Positions 41,101 to 49,129 of a stretch of 64,000 nt of DNA are shown here, in pieces. Every line of letters begins with the position of its first letter. The first letter of the stretch is position 1. The stretch spans positions 128,292,123-128,356,122 of the forward strand of contig NC_088202.1 in NCBI RefSeq assembly GCF_037126465.1. The letters run 5' to 3'. The position numbers were made by a program, and so were the translations under genes. Under the pieces are notes generated by a model, which worked only from the letters and a program-made list of their open reading frames with translations, had not been told where the DNA came from and did not search any database. This stretch comes from Ornithodoros turicata. Lineage: Eukaryota > Arthropoda > Arachnida > Ixodida > Argasidae.

Positions 41101-42056
41101 ACACAATGTACTGAAAGTCGAGTGCAATAGGGGTGGACGGGTAGGTGGAAGACCTTGAACAGACTCTTGAACCTAAGGTACATTGATAAGACACATACCG
41201 TCCACCCCTATTGCACTCGATTTTCAGTACATTGTGCTGCTTGGGTACCTTATTGGTGGTGTGGGGGGATTTCGGGTTCAGTCTCTTCAATTTCTGTCCT
41301 AGTACTCATTTTGATTTCTCCGTACCTATCCAGTTCTCATTTGATATGTCTATATCAAGCGCAAAGACTAAGGCGGTTCTGCATGCATTGGGTTATTTCA
41401 AACAAACAATTGTGTGTAAATAAATTCGCTCCACAATCCGCTAGGAGACCTAATGTCGCAGGAAATGATCACAGAACTGGCAGATGATTTTTGAGTGCAG
41501 AACCGGTGATAAGTTAGGGAACTTGGATAAACAAACATATGAAAAAAGTAAAGCCACGCCGCGTGCGTGGGTTACAAAAGGTTAGTGCAAAAGGCACAAA
41601 GAGTACTAAAAGCCGCTATGGCAGAACACAGAAATCAGTACGCAAATGTGGTGCGTTTTGTGGACGCACTGAACAAAAAGAAACTATTCCATCATAATCT
41701 ACGTTTGCGTCTGTCTCTCCTGTTGTGTACAAAGTTTAGAATATCTAGAATGGCATTATGCGCGACAACTTGAACGACAGGCATTTTGGACGACATTATG
41801 AATACCGTCTTCTGCTCCAGCGTTTATCGCGAATGCATCTGTGGGAACAGGCACTTCGATAACGATAGCCCGAGGTAGCGAATCCCCCGCGCCGCCTTCC
41901 AGCTATCGCTGTAAAACTTGGAAATATACCATTACCCTTTCTCACTCTTTTAGTTTGTCTCGTTTCCTTTACAATCCTTTTCTGAAATCGTTCATCGGGG
42001 CGAAAGCCGCACACTTACAAGATGCACACAGGTAACGTGGAGCTGGTGCTGGCCAT
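20045..42056 (-). CDS. drpr: Draper/CED-1/MEGF10-type engulfment receptor, complete
   Basis: This single-pass receptor recognises dying cells and debris and signals phagocytosis through Ced-6/GULP and Src/Syk-type kinases in other animals. Twenty-five coding exons join in phase to 3078 nt (1025 residues; Drosophila Draper is of similar length). Exons: 42019-42056, 37206-37289, 37047-37142, 36854-36960, 36677-36769, 36094-36195, 35831-35975, 35626-35746, 35343-35528, 34501-34594, 32704-32773, 32083-32265, 31904-32016, 31137-31300, 30177-30285, 29939-30085, 27793-27927, 27232-27360, 27011-27139, 26113-26238, 25805-25970, 23146-23174, 22067-22249, 21413-21634, 20045-20151. Domains: signal peptide 1-28, EMI about 30-105, 16 EGF-like repeats about 109-790, transmembrane 809-831, NPVY 862-865, tyrosine motifs 939-1000. 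Every intron is GT-AG. Splicing is inferred from sequence only, and alternative exons cannot be excluded. Confidence 0.95.
20328..20587 (+). mobile_element. tRNA-derived SINE, copy 1
   Basis: A box B-like GGTTCAAATAG lies at 20371. It is followed by a body shared with 40362-40574 and the complement of 52491-52803 (…GTCCCCCACTCCTTCCTGCT…, CTGTACGCCACTCATAGCCAC) and ends in an A-rich tail. A near-identical 11-bp target duplication (AACTTGCCCAG at 20317, AACTTGCTCAG at 20588) supports an LINE-mediated insertion. It lies in the last intron of drpr, antisense to the gene. Confidence 0.85.
21413..21634 (-). CDS. drpr: drpr exon 24: tyrosine-motif exon
   Basis: The exon encodes [17 protein letters not shown] and [10 protein letters not shown], followed by a serine- and cysteine-rich stretch. 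YQSI (939-942) and YDEV (957-960) are separated by 14 residues, which resembles the ITAM-like arrangement through which Draper engages a Syk-type kinase. The functional equivalence is inference. Confidence 0.9.
21686..22035. mobile_element. hAT-type MITE with 8-bp target duplication
   Basis: The terminal inverted repeats are TAGGGCCTGACTTTTT and AAAAAGTCAGGCCCTA. An exact 8-bp duplication, ATCATACA, flanks the element (21678-21685, 22036-22043). The interior repeats ACCCGAATACACCCGAATT-like motifs. An 8-bp duplication with TAGGG termini indicates the hAT superfamily. It lies in the drpr intron between exons 23 and 24. Confidence 0.92.
22067..22249 (-). CDS. drpr: drpr exon 23: NPxY exon
   Basis: The exon encodes [13 protein letters not shown] followed by about 48 polar residues ending [13 protein letters not shown] is the PTB-binding motif used by Ced-6/GULP in the CED-1/Draper family. 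The hAT-type MITE at 21686-22035 ends 31 bp from this exon's donor. Confidence 0.93.
22481..23087. mobile_element. MITE with GGGTCATTCCATG termini
   Basis: The termini GGGTCATTCCATGCGAAAC...CCCAGACATTG and CAATGTCTGGGACGTTTGG...ATGGAATGACCC are inverted repeats of about 40 bp. No clear target duplication is seen. It sits in the drpr intron between exons 22 and 23. The superfamily is not determined. Confidence 0.8.
23146..23174 (-). CDS. drpr: drpr exon 22: 29-nt microexon
   Basis: This very short exon has acceptor CTGCAG and donor GTAAGC and encodes YTAEPGPPP. It restores the phase between exon 21 and exon 23 and gives the Draper-like juxtamembrane order before HFDNPVY. Its flanking intron is mostly transposon sequence (23267-24684 and 24998-25659). 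Confidence 0.85.
23645..23885. repeat. 19-bp minisatellite, about 12 copies
   Basis: The unit GGGACGATGGGGCTGAACC repeats head to tail almost without change. It drifts to CGACGATGAGGCTGAATCG at the right end. Three units make 57 bp, so every frame stays open and spurious proline-serine ORFs arise on the minus strand. Confidence 0.92.
24086..24345. repeat. ~67-bp tandem repeat, about four copies
   Basis: Each unit contains GATTCCGGGGAGATCGCCGC, then GGACATCTC, then a GCGACGATGAGGCAGAATCG block. Starts lie near 24115, 24181, 24247 and 24314. A related fragment (CGCCGCGGACATCTC) is present at 23611, so both minisatellites probably arose within the same element. Confidence 0.85.
24998..25659. 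mobile_element. pogo/Tigger-like non-autonomous DNA transposon
   Basis: The termini CAGTCGCCGTCCGATTTTTC and ...GAAAAATCGGTCGGCGACTG are inverted repeats. TA flanks both ends (24996-24997 and 25660-25661), as for Tc1/mariner-pogo elements. Many GTCCGAAAAATCG and GTCCGAATAATCGAG motifs recur inside. No transposase frame was found. The interior holds a palindromic GGCTTCACCTAACGC...AGGTGAAGC module that is also present in the hAT-type MITE at 30337-31102. Confidence 0.88.
25805..25970 (-). CDS. drpr: drpr exon 21: transmembrane segment
   Basis: The exon encodes a short extracellular stalk ([17 protein letters not shown]) and a 23-residue hydrophobic helix ([20 protein letters not shown], then VFY). 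A positively charged stop-transfer stretch, [13 protein letters not shown], follows. The donor is GTATGT after GTGAT, chosen because it keeps the frame into the next exon (ELYVMYTAEPG, as in Draper). Confidence 0.93.
26113..36769 (-). CDS. drpr: drpr exons 5-20: sixteen EGF-like repeats
   Basis: Exon 5 (36677-36769) encodes a classical EGF module ([12 protein letters not shown]...[12 protein letters not shown]). Exons 6-20 encode fifteen atypical EGF/laminin-type repeats of about 43 residues, each with the order CPxGxxGxxC, CxCxN, C...GxCxCxPGxxGxxC. Most repeat boundaries do not coincide with exon ends; the junction usually falls just before the first cysteine. The repeat spread over exons 10-12 has a longer, divergent middle ([14 protein letters not shown]). 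The repeat over exons 16-18 has the variant [11 protein letters not shown]. Confidence 0.95.
28285..28460. repeat. Dispersed repeat related to 61830-62015
   Basis: Both stretches share the order TCAxTTGTGAAA, a CGATGT/GGATGTCATAATAA block, GTCCGCAGCA/GTCAGCAGCGTCCGC and AAAAAAATCC. A C-run lies upstream here and downstream in the other copy. It lies in the drpr intron between exons 16 and 17. The family is not identified. Confidence 0.5.
29162..29572. mobile_element. 411-bp MITE built of CAACGTTG-like motifs
   Basis: Inverted termini CCCTAGTAACACATATTGTT and ACATTTTGTGTTGCTAGGG are flanked by TA on both sides (29160-29161, 29573-29574). The element is dense in palindromic AACGTTGC, CAACATTG and CAATATTG motifs. 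It lies in the drpr intron between exons 16 and 17. Confidence 0.88.
30337..31102. mobile_element. hAT-type MITE with GTGCGAATA termini
   Basis: The termini TAGGGCTGTGCGAATAG and CGAATATTCGCACACCCCTA are inverted repeats. An exact 8-bp target duplication, CAAATTAT, flanks the element (30329-30336, 31103-31110), indicating hAT. Sub-terminal regions are rich in TTCGAATACGAATCGAA motifs. The interior has about three copies (near 30789, 30871, 30944) of a roughly 75-bp unit, AGGCTTCGCC...GAGGCGAAGCC...CTTGCAGG. The right end lies 34 bp from the donor of drpr exon 14. Confidence 0.93.
33779..34297. mobile_element. hAT-type MITE rich in TAGTTAACTAC motifs
   Basis: The termini CAGTGATGGCCACTAACTA and TAGTTAACTACTGGCTATCACTG are inverted repeats. 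An exact 8-bp target duplication, TGCTATAG, is present (33771-33778, 34298-34305). The body is filled with TAGTTTAACTAGTAGTT-like motifs. It lies in the drpr intron between exons 10 and 11. Confidence 0.94.
36854..37142 (-). CDS. drpr: drpr exons 3-4: EMI domain
   Basis: Exon 3 (37047-37142) encodes [16 protein letters not shown] followed by [16 protein letters not shown]. Exon 4 (36854-36960) encodes [13 protein letters not shown] and [18 protein letters not shown]. The cysteine spacing and the CCKGY end match the EMI domain found at the N terminus of MEGF10, MEGF11, Draper and CED-1. Only a short intron separates the two exons. Confidence 0.93.
37206..42056 (-). CDS. drpr: drpr exons 1-2: signal peptide and EMI start
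   Basis: The 38-nt coding part of exon 1 (42019-42056, donor GTAAGT) and exon 2 (37206-37289) join in phase 2. The joined start reads [11 protein letters not shown], then [17 protein letters not shown], then [13 protein letters not shown]. The hydrophobic core followed by small residues before LDDG fits a cleaved signal peptide. GPNVC is the conserved start of the EMI domain in Draper and MEGF10. The intron between them is about 4.7 kb and contains the foldback element, two MITEs, a SINE and two further MITEs. Confidence 0.88.
37855..37886. repeat. (GATGT)n microsatellite
   Basis: Six or so perfect copies of the pentamer lie in tandem in the first intron of drpr. Confidence 0.9.
38306..38464. 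mobile_element. Small hAT-type MITE, copy 1, in foldback left arm
   Basis: The left end is CAGGGGCAGATCTAG and the right end CTGGCTCCGCTTCTA. The flanks AATGTCAC and GATGTCAC agree at seven of eight positions. The foldback right arm lacks this insertion, which confirms the boundaries (compare GTCACGCATTATTA at the complementary site). Confidence 0.8.
38511..38699. mobile_element. Small hAT-type MITE, copy 2, with long G and C runs
   Basis: The left end CAGGCGCGGATCTAGGGG and the right end CCTAAATCCGCCCCTG are inverted. The flanks CTCGTAGC and CTCGTAAC agree at seven of eight positions. An uninterrupted G-run of more than 20 lies near the left end and a C-run of more than 20 near the right end, so the two runs are complementary. 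The same family as 38306-38464. Confidence 0.85.
39640..39990. repeat. Inverted repeat pair of an unidentified element
   Basis: The arm near 39648-39720 (AAACACCCTGAGAA...TGAGATACAAATTTCC...AAATGAGCC) is the diverged complement of 39905-39982 (GGCTCATTTCC...ATTTATATCTCA...TTCTCAGGGTGTT). The outer borders were not found. The right one may have been disturbed by the MITE at 40001. Confidence 0.65.
40001..40162. mobile_element. Palindromic MITE with GAGTTTTAG termini, copy 1
   Basis: TTAATAGAGAGTTTTAGCAG...ACCGTTGATAA at the left is inverted at the right as TTATCAACGGTATACTAAAA...CTATTAA. A second member with the same terminal GAGTTTTAGCAGATCGT lies at 48747-48930. It lies in the first intron of drpr. 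Confidence 0.8.
40362..40574 (+). mobile_element. tRNA-derived SINE, copy 2, 5' truncated
   Basis: It starts within the body (CCTGCCACCGGCTGTGCTG) without the tRNA-like head and ends in a poly-A tail. A 15-bp target duplication with one mismatch flanks it (ACATAGGCGCATGCT at 40347, ACATAGGGGCATGCT at 40575). It lies in the first intron of drpr, antisense to the gene. Confidence 0.9.
40679..40886. mobile_element. 208-bp TA-flanked MITE with TTCGCGAA motifs
   Basis: The termini CTGTAAACGTATTTTTACTC and GAATAAAAATACGTTTACAG are inverted and flanked by TA (40677-40678, 40887-40888). Most of the element is one palindrome containing TTAATTTTCGCGAA and TTCGCGAAAATTAA. A G-run follows directly at 40889. 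Confidence 0.93.
41091..41250. mobile_element. MITE with GTACCCAAGCA termini
   Basis: The left arm (GTACCCAAGCAACACAATGT...CGAGTGCAATAGGGGTGGACG) is nearly the exact complement of the right arm. The arms are about 50 bp, separated by about 55 bp. No clear target duplication is visible. It lies in the first intron of drpr. Confidence 0.85.
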
Positions 42057-42197
42057 CCTGAAGCCGAGGGACCTCAGTGGGCAAGCTGGAATTTTTACCA
42101 TGGTCCCTAACACTGAGTCCCAGGTACACTTCGAGCTGAAAAACGCCGATGCCTTGGTAGTTGTCTACAGTGCACGGCCATAGCGTCCTTTTAAGAC
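42057..42197 (-). promoter_or_regulatory. drpr: Probable 5' UTR part of drpr first coding exon
   Basis: On the minus strand an acceptor-like TTGTAATTTCAG ends at 42198, and the sequence continues to the ATG at 42056 (context TCAGGATGGCC). The segment is probably an internal exon with 5' UTR, and a further upstream leader exon and the promoter would lie to the right. Another frame through it is open (…VDNYQGIGVFQLEVYLGL…), but it does not join the next exon in phase. Confidence 0.5.
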
Positions 42198-42294
42198 CTG
42201 AAATTACAAGAAAATATGTGAGAAGATCGCTTCGATAAACGCCTTTCTTTTTCCTTTTTGTTTGTAACAGGCAAAGACATACATTGTAAGATGA

Positions 42295-42540
42295 GCGGAA
42301 CATCGTATGCAGTGGGTTATCCAGAATCCCAAACATGGAGGGGTGTTCGAAAAAATGGGGGGAGGGGGAATTATTACAGTTACGTCATTACAGCTCAACA
42401 TATCATTATCGACAAACGTCTAAAGCTGAGATCGCAAGGGCACCCCCTGTAGGGGGTACACAGGTGAAAAAAGTTAGGGGGGTATCACTGAACATTTGGG
42501 GGTGTTAGGGGGGTGTAGGGGATCTGGTTCAATCACTGAT
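42295..42540. repeat. Dispersed repeat, copy 2
   Basis: This is the second member of the family at 19040-19275, in the same orientation. It shares GGTTATCCAGAATCCCAAAC, CATTACAGCTCAACATATC, CGACAAACGTCTAAAGCT and a G-rich end (GGGGGGTGTAGGGG). It lies just upstream of the drpr 5' exon. Confidence 0.7.
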
Positions 42541-45500
42541 CGTTTGGCACTAATCAGAGACTACAGAACAGAAATCCTTATTCCTGAATGCAACAGACGT
42601 AAGTATGTGCTCTTTGTGAATTTGATAGAATACAGACATTTAAATTAGCTAACTTAGCAATTTCTCATCCACACAGAGTAAGAAATAGTTCGGTTCTTTC
42701 TTGGCAAATTGTGCTCTATGCATGTCGCAAGATTATCATTCGACATATCACGGTTGACGGTTTATCTAGAAGCATTCTGATTCATGCACATGAATTACGT
42801 ACCGAAACTTGTTAGAACAGAGCGAAATGACAATTGAAATGCACTCCCTACTCCGTTACATGCATTTAGATCCAAGCATTTACACCCGAAAGGACTAACT
42901 TTCGTGGCAATGCATTTAGACCCCAAAAGTACTCAAATCGCTCTTTTTTTTCTCTCTCTCTCTCTTCTTCTCATACTTTGTATTCACAGGAGCGCCCTCG
43001 TGTAGCCTCATTCGCCATCAGGCCCTCACGTCGCCACAGTGAAGTCGGTTACACGTCTCTCTCTGCGATTGAGTGAAGCAGTGCTTCGATAAATTACGTA
43101 ATACATCACCCGGGCAAACAAATATCTATGAATTGGTGCTTGGAGAGCGTACTAACCCTCTAATATTTTATGCAGCGTGTTCCTACGATCGCGTTTCCCC
43201 GTTCTGAGCTCGTTAAAGAAAACTGCTGTTCTCGCGGAACACACCCCTGCTTCCTATGTTTCTTTCTCAAACTACAACTTTACGACGCCACACCAAGATA
43301 TTTCGTCACATCGTTATTTGCAGTCCAGTCAAATATACTTCTTGTACTACGTACAAGAAAGGTACTCTCATCCAAAAATTATATATAGCCGGTGTAAGAA
43401 CACATACTCTGAGCCGTCTCGTAGAAAGAAGGCAGCCCTGGACTAGCACGAAAGACTTAAAGCAGGCCGGAGAACGATCGTAAATCCGGCTGATTCACAT
43501 TTCCTTTATTGCAGCGGCTGCTCCGACCGCATCACCATTGCTGCGGGTCTATGCAGAAGGGTATGTGTTTCGGGGCGTCGTGTTGCGGAATAATACACGG
43601 CAACATGTTAGAATTCGCGTCGCGAAAACTGCCGCGCATCTGCCGAACAGAGTGCTGCTCGGTAGTTTACGACAGAGAGCGTCGAACCTTACGGACTGGT
43701 TTTGGACACAGGTCCAACAACGGGAGTTCGATGCAACTTGCTCTCGTGGCGTAGTTGTATTGAGGATGAACGCGGCACCGAGTCCTAAAACCAAGGGTTT
43801 GTCTTGCCATTCGTATTCTCTCTCTCTCTCTCTTCTTTTGTTGAACACATGATAGAGTAGCTGTTGATAGCTTTTTTTTTATTATTATTACAACGGTAGC
43901 TGTGTTACCGGGAAGGTCTCAGGAAATCGCTGTGACTGTATCACAAAACCCTCGGTTTCGGTGATGCAAAACAAGTTAAAATAATCTAAAGCTCATAAAA
44001 GCAGTTTTAGATGGGTACGTTGTTCCAGAAAGTGTCCGGATTTTTCAGCGTTTCCTGTCCCGCTTTTGTCCCGATTTTAGTACCATTTTTGTCCCGCTAA
44101 TCCCAGCTCTACACATCACCACTCACTTCACAGATCACAAGACAGTATACTCGTCACTCTAAAGTAGTTGTGCATATATCAGCACTGAAAGTGTCAACAT
44201 GCACACACAACAGGTACTGCTGAAATTCGCGTTATATAATCGTAACCGTCCTGTAATTTTCAATGGTGTTGCTTAGGTCCACAAGACGCGTTTAATGCTT
44301 GTTTTGGTATGTATGTAAGATCTGGTAATCCTACATCGCAAACCGTGTAAATGTGTGTTCACAATAAAAAAATATCTGAATCTTTGGTCGACTTTTTCGG
44401 CCTCTGTAGTTCGTGTGCCAGCGAAATAGAGGCGACCGGCAACTGTTTGGGGATTTGTTGAAACGTAAATCAACCGCGGATACTGTGTAAAGCGAAGACC
44501 GGAGATGTCACGGGAAACGAGGTCGCTGTCAAAGTCGAATGATCAATAATTGGCTGACAATTTTACTGAACTGTCTCGGATTGTGACTATTACTGTCCAA
44601 GGGGTTAGTACGACAGCGACTTTATCTCCGGTGGCGGTGGTGGTGTTTGTGGTGACTTTACTTCTGTGTAGTTCAAGACGCGAATAAAGTGCCACTAACA
44701 TCAATGGGTTCGATTCTTCATCCATTGTGTCTGTTACGCATATTTCCTATAACCCAGTAACTACACCGAGCGTGTATCGCCTGGTCTAACTGGGGTCGCT
44801 AGCTGCGACTTCCGATCACGCGTTCAGCAAGTCACAGGATTCAAGAGATACGAAACCATCAGAGCATGATTGCGGGATTCGCGGAAGGTACCACAAACAT
44901 GGCAGAAGGTACGTACGCAAGAAACAAAGGGTCGTTACTAACAAACAATTTCATTCAAACTTGTTTTCAACAGGATGAATCTACGATAATGTACAATGTG
45001 ACCGAATATGGAGCATCGTCAAAAGCTGCGTGACGCACACAGTTTCGTGTAGTTGACATAACGTTTTTAAAAGGCAGACAAAGGCAAATGGGGCGATTGC
45101 CACAATGGAGCTTGTGACAGTACCGAAAACACGTCAATCCTTACCTGCTCAGGCGTTTCGAAAACAATCGGCTGCCTCCCCACTAACGAGTGAAGGTAGG
45201 TTTGCAAACGACTCCTATTTCTGACCTGTTCCTGCAATAGCGGCTGTCGCTAATTTTTGCGTACACACCGAAAAATACGGAGTATTGTTGCCAAAAAGAA
45301 AAGAAAAAAAGTATGTGAACATCATGTCTACAGCGCCTGCACTTGTCCATTGTGAGTCACAGGTTACGAGTGCTATACCGACCCACACCTTTGCCGGCAT
45401 AAAGAATGGAAATTTGTGCAGCTGTGTAGTGTAGAGCAGAAGACATGTAAATTCTTAGGCTGGCGGTTACTGGATATCTGAAATATTCAAATACATTTTA

Positions 45501-46544
45501 CATGAACCCCGCGTTCACAAGGAACTTTACCCCTTTTACCCGCACAGATAACGCGAAGTTCTCAACGGGGCACGTTGACAACTATCACAAGACTTGAACT
45601 GCATGGTAGGTCACTACGCTAGCTACCCTCAGACTTTCCTATAAGTCCGTGGGATCACGACCACAAATTGCCAAAACACGACAAAGCACCACCCTAGCAT
45701 AGTTGGGTCAGAATATCAAAGGCAAGGCAGGTGAGTAAAAAGTCTCATATGACGAGAATATAAAAAGACAGCTCTTATTATGTTGAAACCGTAGGTCATT
45801 ATTTCTCCTAAGAACAACCGCCCTTTAAAAGCAGAGCTGTCAGCAAAGAAGCGGACAAAATTCGGGAGCGTGTTTCAACGGTGGGGGACTATTTTTCGGT
45901 TGGCATATGATACATACAGAAGTGAACAGTAAAGACGTTCCGGCCATTCAGCATTCGTTCAGCTGCTGACTTGGATAGCACCCTGACGTGGAGCACTGCA
46001 GACAGATGTCACAGATGTCTCTGCCATAAGGCGCGTGCTGCACACATGGAGGGAACAACCCCCTTCTAAATGAAATTGTACTCCTGCACATTCCTCAACT
46101 GGAGGAACAGCTGCGCGTTCGCTCGATATTATCCCCTAATTTGGCACATCAGGGCAGTCCCGGTGACGCCTCCGTGCCGAAAGGAAGCCAGTGACTCAAA
46201 CCGGCTCCTACTTGTGCCTGAGCGATTACGAGTCCCGCTTCCTAATAGAGATGAAGGGTTAAGAAAGACAACTACAGTGACTAATGCAGCCACGCGCTGT
46301 TCATGGGGCCTTTGGTCGAGTGATTTGTGTCCTACTAAAGTGCGAGACCGTCATGTAATGTCGGAAAGGCACAGGTACAGTCATGTAACTGTATGGAAAT
46401 GGAGTTGGCGCAGGTGGTGGACACGTGTCTGTTTAATAAGTCGTACTTTTGCTGAGTTTCATTAAAGTACACACGCATACTACGGAGGACGAGGACCTTC
46501 CAGTCTTGTGATACGCGGAGAGAGAACGTTATAACAACAAACGA
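42541..46544. other. No gene recognised
   Basis: About 4 kb without a convincing coding region. Short pyrimidine microsatellites occur at 42945-42968 and 43819-43834. A minus-strand 60-codon ORF at 44543-44725 and a start-donor pattern near 44900 (ATGGCAGAAG followed by GTACGT) are too weak to call. Confidence 0.5.
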
Positions 46545-46602
46545 TAAATGATGACGATGACATGGGGGATTTAACCGCCGAGGAGCATGCAGTGCCCTAC
46601 AT
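46545..46602. repeat. Dispersed repeat end with GATGATGACGATGA, copy 1
   Basis: GATGATGACGATGACATGGG followed by a CCGCCGAGGAGC...CAGTGCCCT block resembles 60887-60945 (GATGATGATGAGGTGGG, CCGCTGAGGCGG, CACTGCCCT). It may be the 3' end of a LINE with a short (GAT)n tail, by analogy with the LINE at 10941. Low certainty. Confidence 0.4.
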
Positions 46603-47640
46603 ACATTGACGTGAACGTGACAAGCTCACTGAGCGCAGTTTAGAAAATGGTACGTGTGCAGGAATTTGTTTAGTTTCTGTCTGGCTTCGAGTGCTGCAGC
46701 CCCTTCACTTGAGTGGGACAAATTCAAGCGCATGTCACAAGCAGTATTTGGATACAACAGGAATACATCACGATTATTCTCAAAATAGTACTGGACTGGA
46801 CTAAATTCTCAGTCCCAGAGTCACTTCTTTTATATACCGTATGCATCCACAAAAAACCTGGTCTCCAGGGGCACACCTGTACCTAATGGAATAAAGAAAA
46901 ACGTTGTAGGCAAGCTCCCCCGTCGTTGTTGCTCAATATCCTGCGCCACACACAGGTCCTTGTCTGTGTCGATCGCGCAGCCATCGTCAACTGCGCCAAA
47001 GCGGTGCGGGAACATAACGCAACCTTAAAGACTTCCTAATTCCTCGAAAATCCCCACACACCAATATTTACACACAAGGCTAAACGTCAAACTTCCCTAA
47101 GTAGCCACATCCGTCAGACGTTCAGTGCTGTCTTCACTGCTCTCAGACGGTACACCTGCGTTCCGCAGCGTACACGGTCTTAATGAGAGAAGGAACCCAT
47201 TTGGACGCTAATGTACGGCGCACATTGTTTCCACGACAGTCTGGCTGTTGTAATGTCAGTTTTTAGAAGGACCTTGAGCGCGGCCAATGCTATATAGCTA
47301 CGTGGAAAAGGAATTGTTGCGGCGGATTTCCGGCAGTGCCACTCGGCGCCGTGTATCGCCCACGCTGCATGACCGACGGGACGCGGAGTCCTCTGATAAC
47401 TAACAACGGAACGGTGACGTGTTAACGCCAGTGCTTGTCCTTGAAATCCAGACGTCCATGGACGAACACAACACTGTACCATGTAAGGAGTACGTGTGCT
47501 CAATGAAGCTGCGCAGTGTTAACAGAGCGCATAACCTGATTTCTACGGCACTCTTTGGAATATCCTGCTGCGCTTCGCTCTGACAATGAATGACAAAATA
47601 CTGAACGTTCGCGGGGGATACTACAAAGCAGTGTGACTGA
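46603..47640. other. No gene recognised
   Basis: No domain, RNA gene or repeat pair was identified in this stretch. Confidence 0.5.
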
Positions 47641-47649
47641 ATTCCGGCG

Positions 47650-48093
47650 TCATCGCCAGGTAGACATCATCCTCTTTGTTCTACGCCACGTCACGTCCAT
47701 CCCAGCTTCTGGTGAAGGCCCCTGTTTTAGCCCATTTTGATGAATCCAGCCGGTCATTCTTTCTTGTGATGCCTCACCATACGGGGTTGGGGCCGTTCTC
47801 TCACAACGAACAGTCGATGGAGATGAGCTTCCAATAATGTTTGCTTCGCACACACTGGGTACTAACGATGGGAACAACGCACATCTGGATAAGGAGGATA
47901 ACGGATGTACGAGATCCCGAATGTTCTTGTATGTTTCTTCACCAATAAAAGTGAAAGGTATAGCGCACGCTTTTTTTGCTGCGTCCCATACGTCGTTTGT
48001 CTCGAACAGCAATTCGAGACGTTCGCTCCATGATATCCAGTTTGAGTCGCAGTGAATTCCCCAAGCCTTGCGTGGTTCATGCTGCTCCATCAT
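47650..48093 (-). pseudogene. Decayed Gag fragment of a Gypsy-type element
   Basis: The minus-strand translation reads WISWSERLELLFETNDVWDA followed by AKKACAIPFTFIGEETYKNI and RDLVHP. This matches the capsid pattern of Gypsy Gag (W.ERLE..F..N.., IGxETYxxIRxLVxP). The frame breaks in the downstream half, and no LTR or pol neighbour in this orientation was found. It is on the strand opposite to the pol relic at 49130. Confidence 0.65.
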
Positions 48094-48746
48094 CGCCAGT
48101 ATTAGAATGTAGATTTATTCTACTGTGATAAAGAATCGCCAACAATACACAACGCCAGTCCAACTACGCGAACCGGATGCTTTTGGCATGTCATCAAGAC
48201 TCCAGCACATTTGGAGCAGCGGCTGCAGCGGCCAACGCTACAGAGAGACTGGCCGAGAAGGGGTAGGTCAGTTCGGCTCCCGTAGCACCTGTACGGACAC
48301 CCTGGGGTCCCTAAGCACAGGTTGCGGTGTAATCGTAGAAAGTGGCCGGGGACAGAGGCGGCGGTGAGGGCAGGATCAGGCCTGGTGTCGGCAAGTAGGT
48401 GGACGGGTACATGTATTGATGAGCCCGCCCAGCATATTGACTATGAAGAAGTGTAGGATAGAATTGCCCTCAGTGACAGTGGGAATCCGTTTTGAGCGTT
48501 GGCACGGGGCTTGGTTGGTTGAGCGTTGGCGCGGGGTTGACATTCGCTTTCCGACCGTCAATTATCGGTTCGCTTCCCTCACCGCACACTCCGCCGTGTT
48601 GAGGTCCACCATTACTACGAAACGATACCCTCTGCTCTTGTCAGATTGGCGATAAGTAATAACCATTGCTTCTTCTATATCACCAAAAGATTCGAAAAAT
48701 TGTCGCGAAGATTTGTGGTACGGAAGACCGCCCACAAAAATTTTCG

Positions 48747-48930
48747 TGGAGATAGCAGAGTTTTAGCAGATCGTACGCTATCGCGTCTGCGTACGAAAGG
48801 CATAGCGTTGACGGTTCTGCGCACGCGTATAACAGAAAGAGCGCTTCGCGCAGTGCGCAGAACCACCAACGCTATCCGTTACGTACGCTATCGCCCTTGC
48901 GTACGATCTACTAAAACTCTCTAGTATCTT
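48747..48930. mobile_element. Palindromic MITE with GAGTTTTAG termini, copy 2
   Basis: The left side AGAGTTTTAGCAGATCGTAC and the right side GTACGATCTACTAAAACTCT are inverted. The inversion continues with GCTATCGC and GCGATAGC blocks and a central GCGCTTCGCGC. The same family as 40001-40162, with a different interior. Confidence 0.8.
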
Positions 48931-49129
48931 TCTGCTGCACAACACCGTCCGACATACCGCTCCCCACTATATTGTGCATTTCTCCCCGACTAATCGCAAG
49001 CAACAAACCATTACACCATAGACATGATGTTAAACAGACGCCTTATCGTTTTCGAGGTGGTCTATGGAGCATCGTTCTACATCATAAGTGAATAAAAATT
49101 TCACCACCTCTGGCACAATGACAGGCCGA

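Noticed and set aside
42020..42183. Plus-strand 53-codon ORF starting [18 protein letters not shown]
   Set aside because: It lies exactly antisense to the drpr first coding exon and its 5' UTR, and no plus-strand splice partners are seen.
42019..42197. Minus-strand coding frame VDNYQGIGVFQLEVYLGL through the drpr 5' exon
   Set aside because: It ends in phase 0 at the donor, whereas exon 2 needs phase 2; the ATGGCC frame joins correctly and completes a signal peptide.
44900..44930. Possible first exon (ATGGCAGAAG followed by GTACGT)
   Set aside because: A start codon next to a donor-like hexamer is frequent by chance and no downstream coding exon in phase was found.
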